NCBI GenBank assembly: GCA_947625195.1 | Contig: CANQNK010000020.1 | Coordinates: forward strand, 1-40,663 | Origin: an uncultured Clostridia bacterium | GTDB taxonomy: Bacteria; Bacillota; Clostridia; Oscillospirales; Ruminococcaceae | Length of the DNA stretch: 40,663 nt | Reading direction: 5' to 3' | Shown here: positions 40,341-40,663 of the stretch, piece by piece | Layout: every line of letters starts with the position of its first letter | Position numbering within the stretch: the stretch's first letter is position 1 | Notes under the pieces: model-generated | Told to the model about the DNA's origin: nothing | Databases searched by the model: none | The model's input: the letters and a program-made list of their open reading frames with translations, nothing else | Translations under genes and position numbers: made by a program

Positions 40341-40663
40341 ATGTTTAAGAAGTTTTTAATAATTCAGTCTGTGATAATTATTTTATTTCTTAATATAACA
40401 AGCTCCTTTGTTTATGCCGGATTTTTTTCGGACAATATTGAAACTCATACTGTCCCTGCTCCAACCGTCCCCTCAGACGGCAATCTGTTATCTAATGATG
40501 AATTAGTTACAGAGTTCAACGAAGAATATTTTAATGACAATCACCTTGTCGAAGACGAAACCGAAGCAGGGGAAACTTTCGATGAGAAAGCAGAGTTTCA
40601 TACTACTGAAAATTTATCAGGATTGCCTAATTCGTCAAAATCAACAAACGACGAGCTGAGATC
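40341..40663 (+). CDS. Secreted gpIII-like phage protein (3' partial)
   Basis: The frame is open from ATG 40341 (AAAAGGAG upstream) to the window edge, 107 codons. It starts with a signal peptide: MFKKFLIIQ, a hydrophobic core (SVIIILFLNITSSF) and a likely cleavage after VYA. The mature start is GFFSDNIETHTVPAPTVPSDG, then a long acidic, Ser/Thr/Asn-rich stretch without secondary-structure pattern. A large secreted protein after the coat gene is the place of gpIII/pIII-like attachment proteins and of its ortholog in other inoviruses. The in-frame ATG 40281 has AGGAGG in front and would add 20 residues before the signal peptide, but it sits in the hairpin. The C-terminal anchor and most of the gene are outside the window. 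Confidence 0.65.
   Translation, partial: MFKKFLIIQSVIIILFLNITSSFVYAGFFSDNIETHTVPAPTVPSDGNLLSNDELVTEFNEEYFNDNHLVEDETEAGETFDEKAEFHTTENLSGLPNSSKSTNDELR

Overview
The window reads as a chromosome segment of an endospore-forming, anaerobic-type Clostridia, most like the Oscillospiraceae/Ruminococcaceae. This is inferred from spoIVA, spoVAD/AE, spmA/B, a SpoVB/YabM flippase and a PdaA-type deacetylase, the dgt-dnaG-rpoD and mazG-hup-rqcP gene orders, a T-box in front of pheST, and strong AGGAGG ribosome sites. I could not compare it with any database.

Layout. 1-2965: a SPOCS/LysM protein (SipL-like, cut by the left edge) followed by spoIVA, the two partners that anchor the spore coat. 3015-5649 (minus): a dead cupin fragment, then a prmA - PII-like - prepilin operon. 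6011-7696: rsmD, coaD and a coiled-coil protein behind a structured leader. 7807-12577 (minus): three tandem paralogous solute-binding lipoproteins, each with its own terminator and no permease or ATPase gene. 12852-16644: rnhA, cysteine desulfurase and Fe-S scaffold, then spoVAD-spoVAE. 16838-20303: phosphohexomutase, a small membrane protein, rpmE, yigZ. 20419-25670: dgt, a lipoprotein, dnaG, rpoD, and a membrane-anchored GH25 fold that has lost its catalytic acids. 25794-30007: spmA-spmB-spoVB, then mazG-hup-rqcP. 30060-38442 (minus): a lipoprotein with a duplicated C-terminal unit, pdaA, ireB, a GT-C-like membrane protein, and pheS-pheT under a phenylalanine T-box.

From about 38.88 kb to the right edge the character changes. 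The DNA is visibly more AT-rich and holds a membrane-anchored DUF2726 nuclease-like gene. Divergent from it is a row of very small genes: a likely ssDNA-binding protein, a 48-residue membrane protein, a 59-residue protein whose C-terminal half nearly matches the M13 major coat protein (IVGATI.V.LFKKF), a hairpin, and a signal-peptide protein cut by the edge. This is the early half of a filamentous phage (inovirus) structural module in a Gram-positive host. It is the most interesting item in the window: a probable cryptic Clostridia inovirus prophage whose Zot/assembly and integration genes should lie just to the right.

I saw no tRNA or rRNA genes, CRISPR arrays or insertion sequences. All promoters and terminators were read by eye from consensus matches and stem complementarity.
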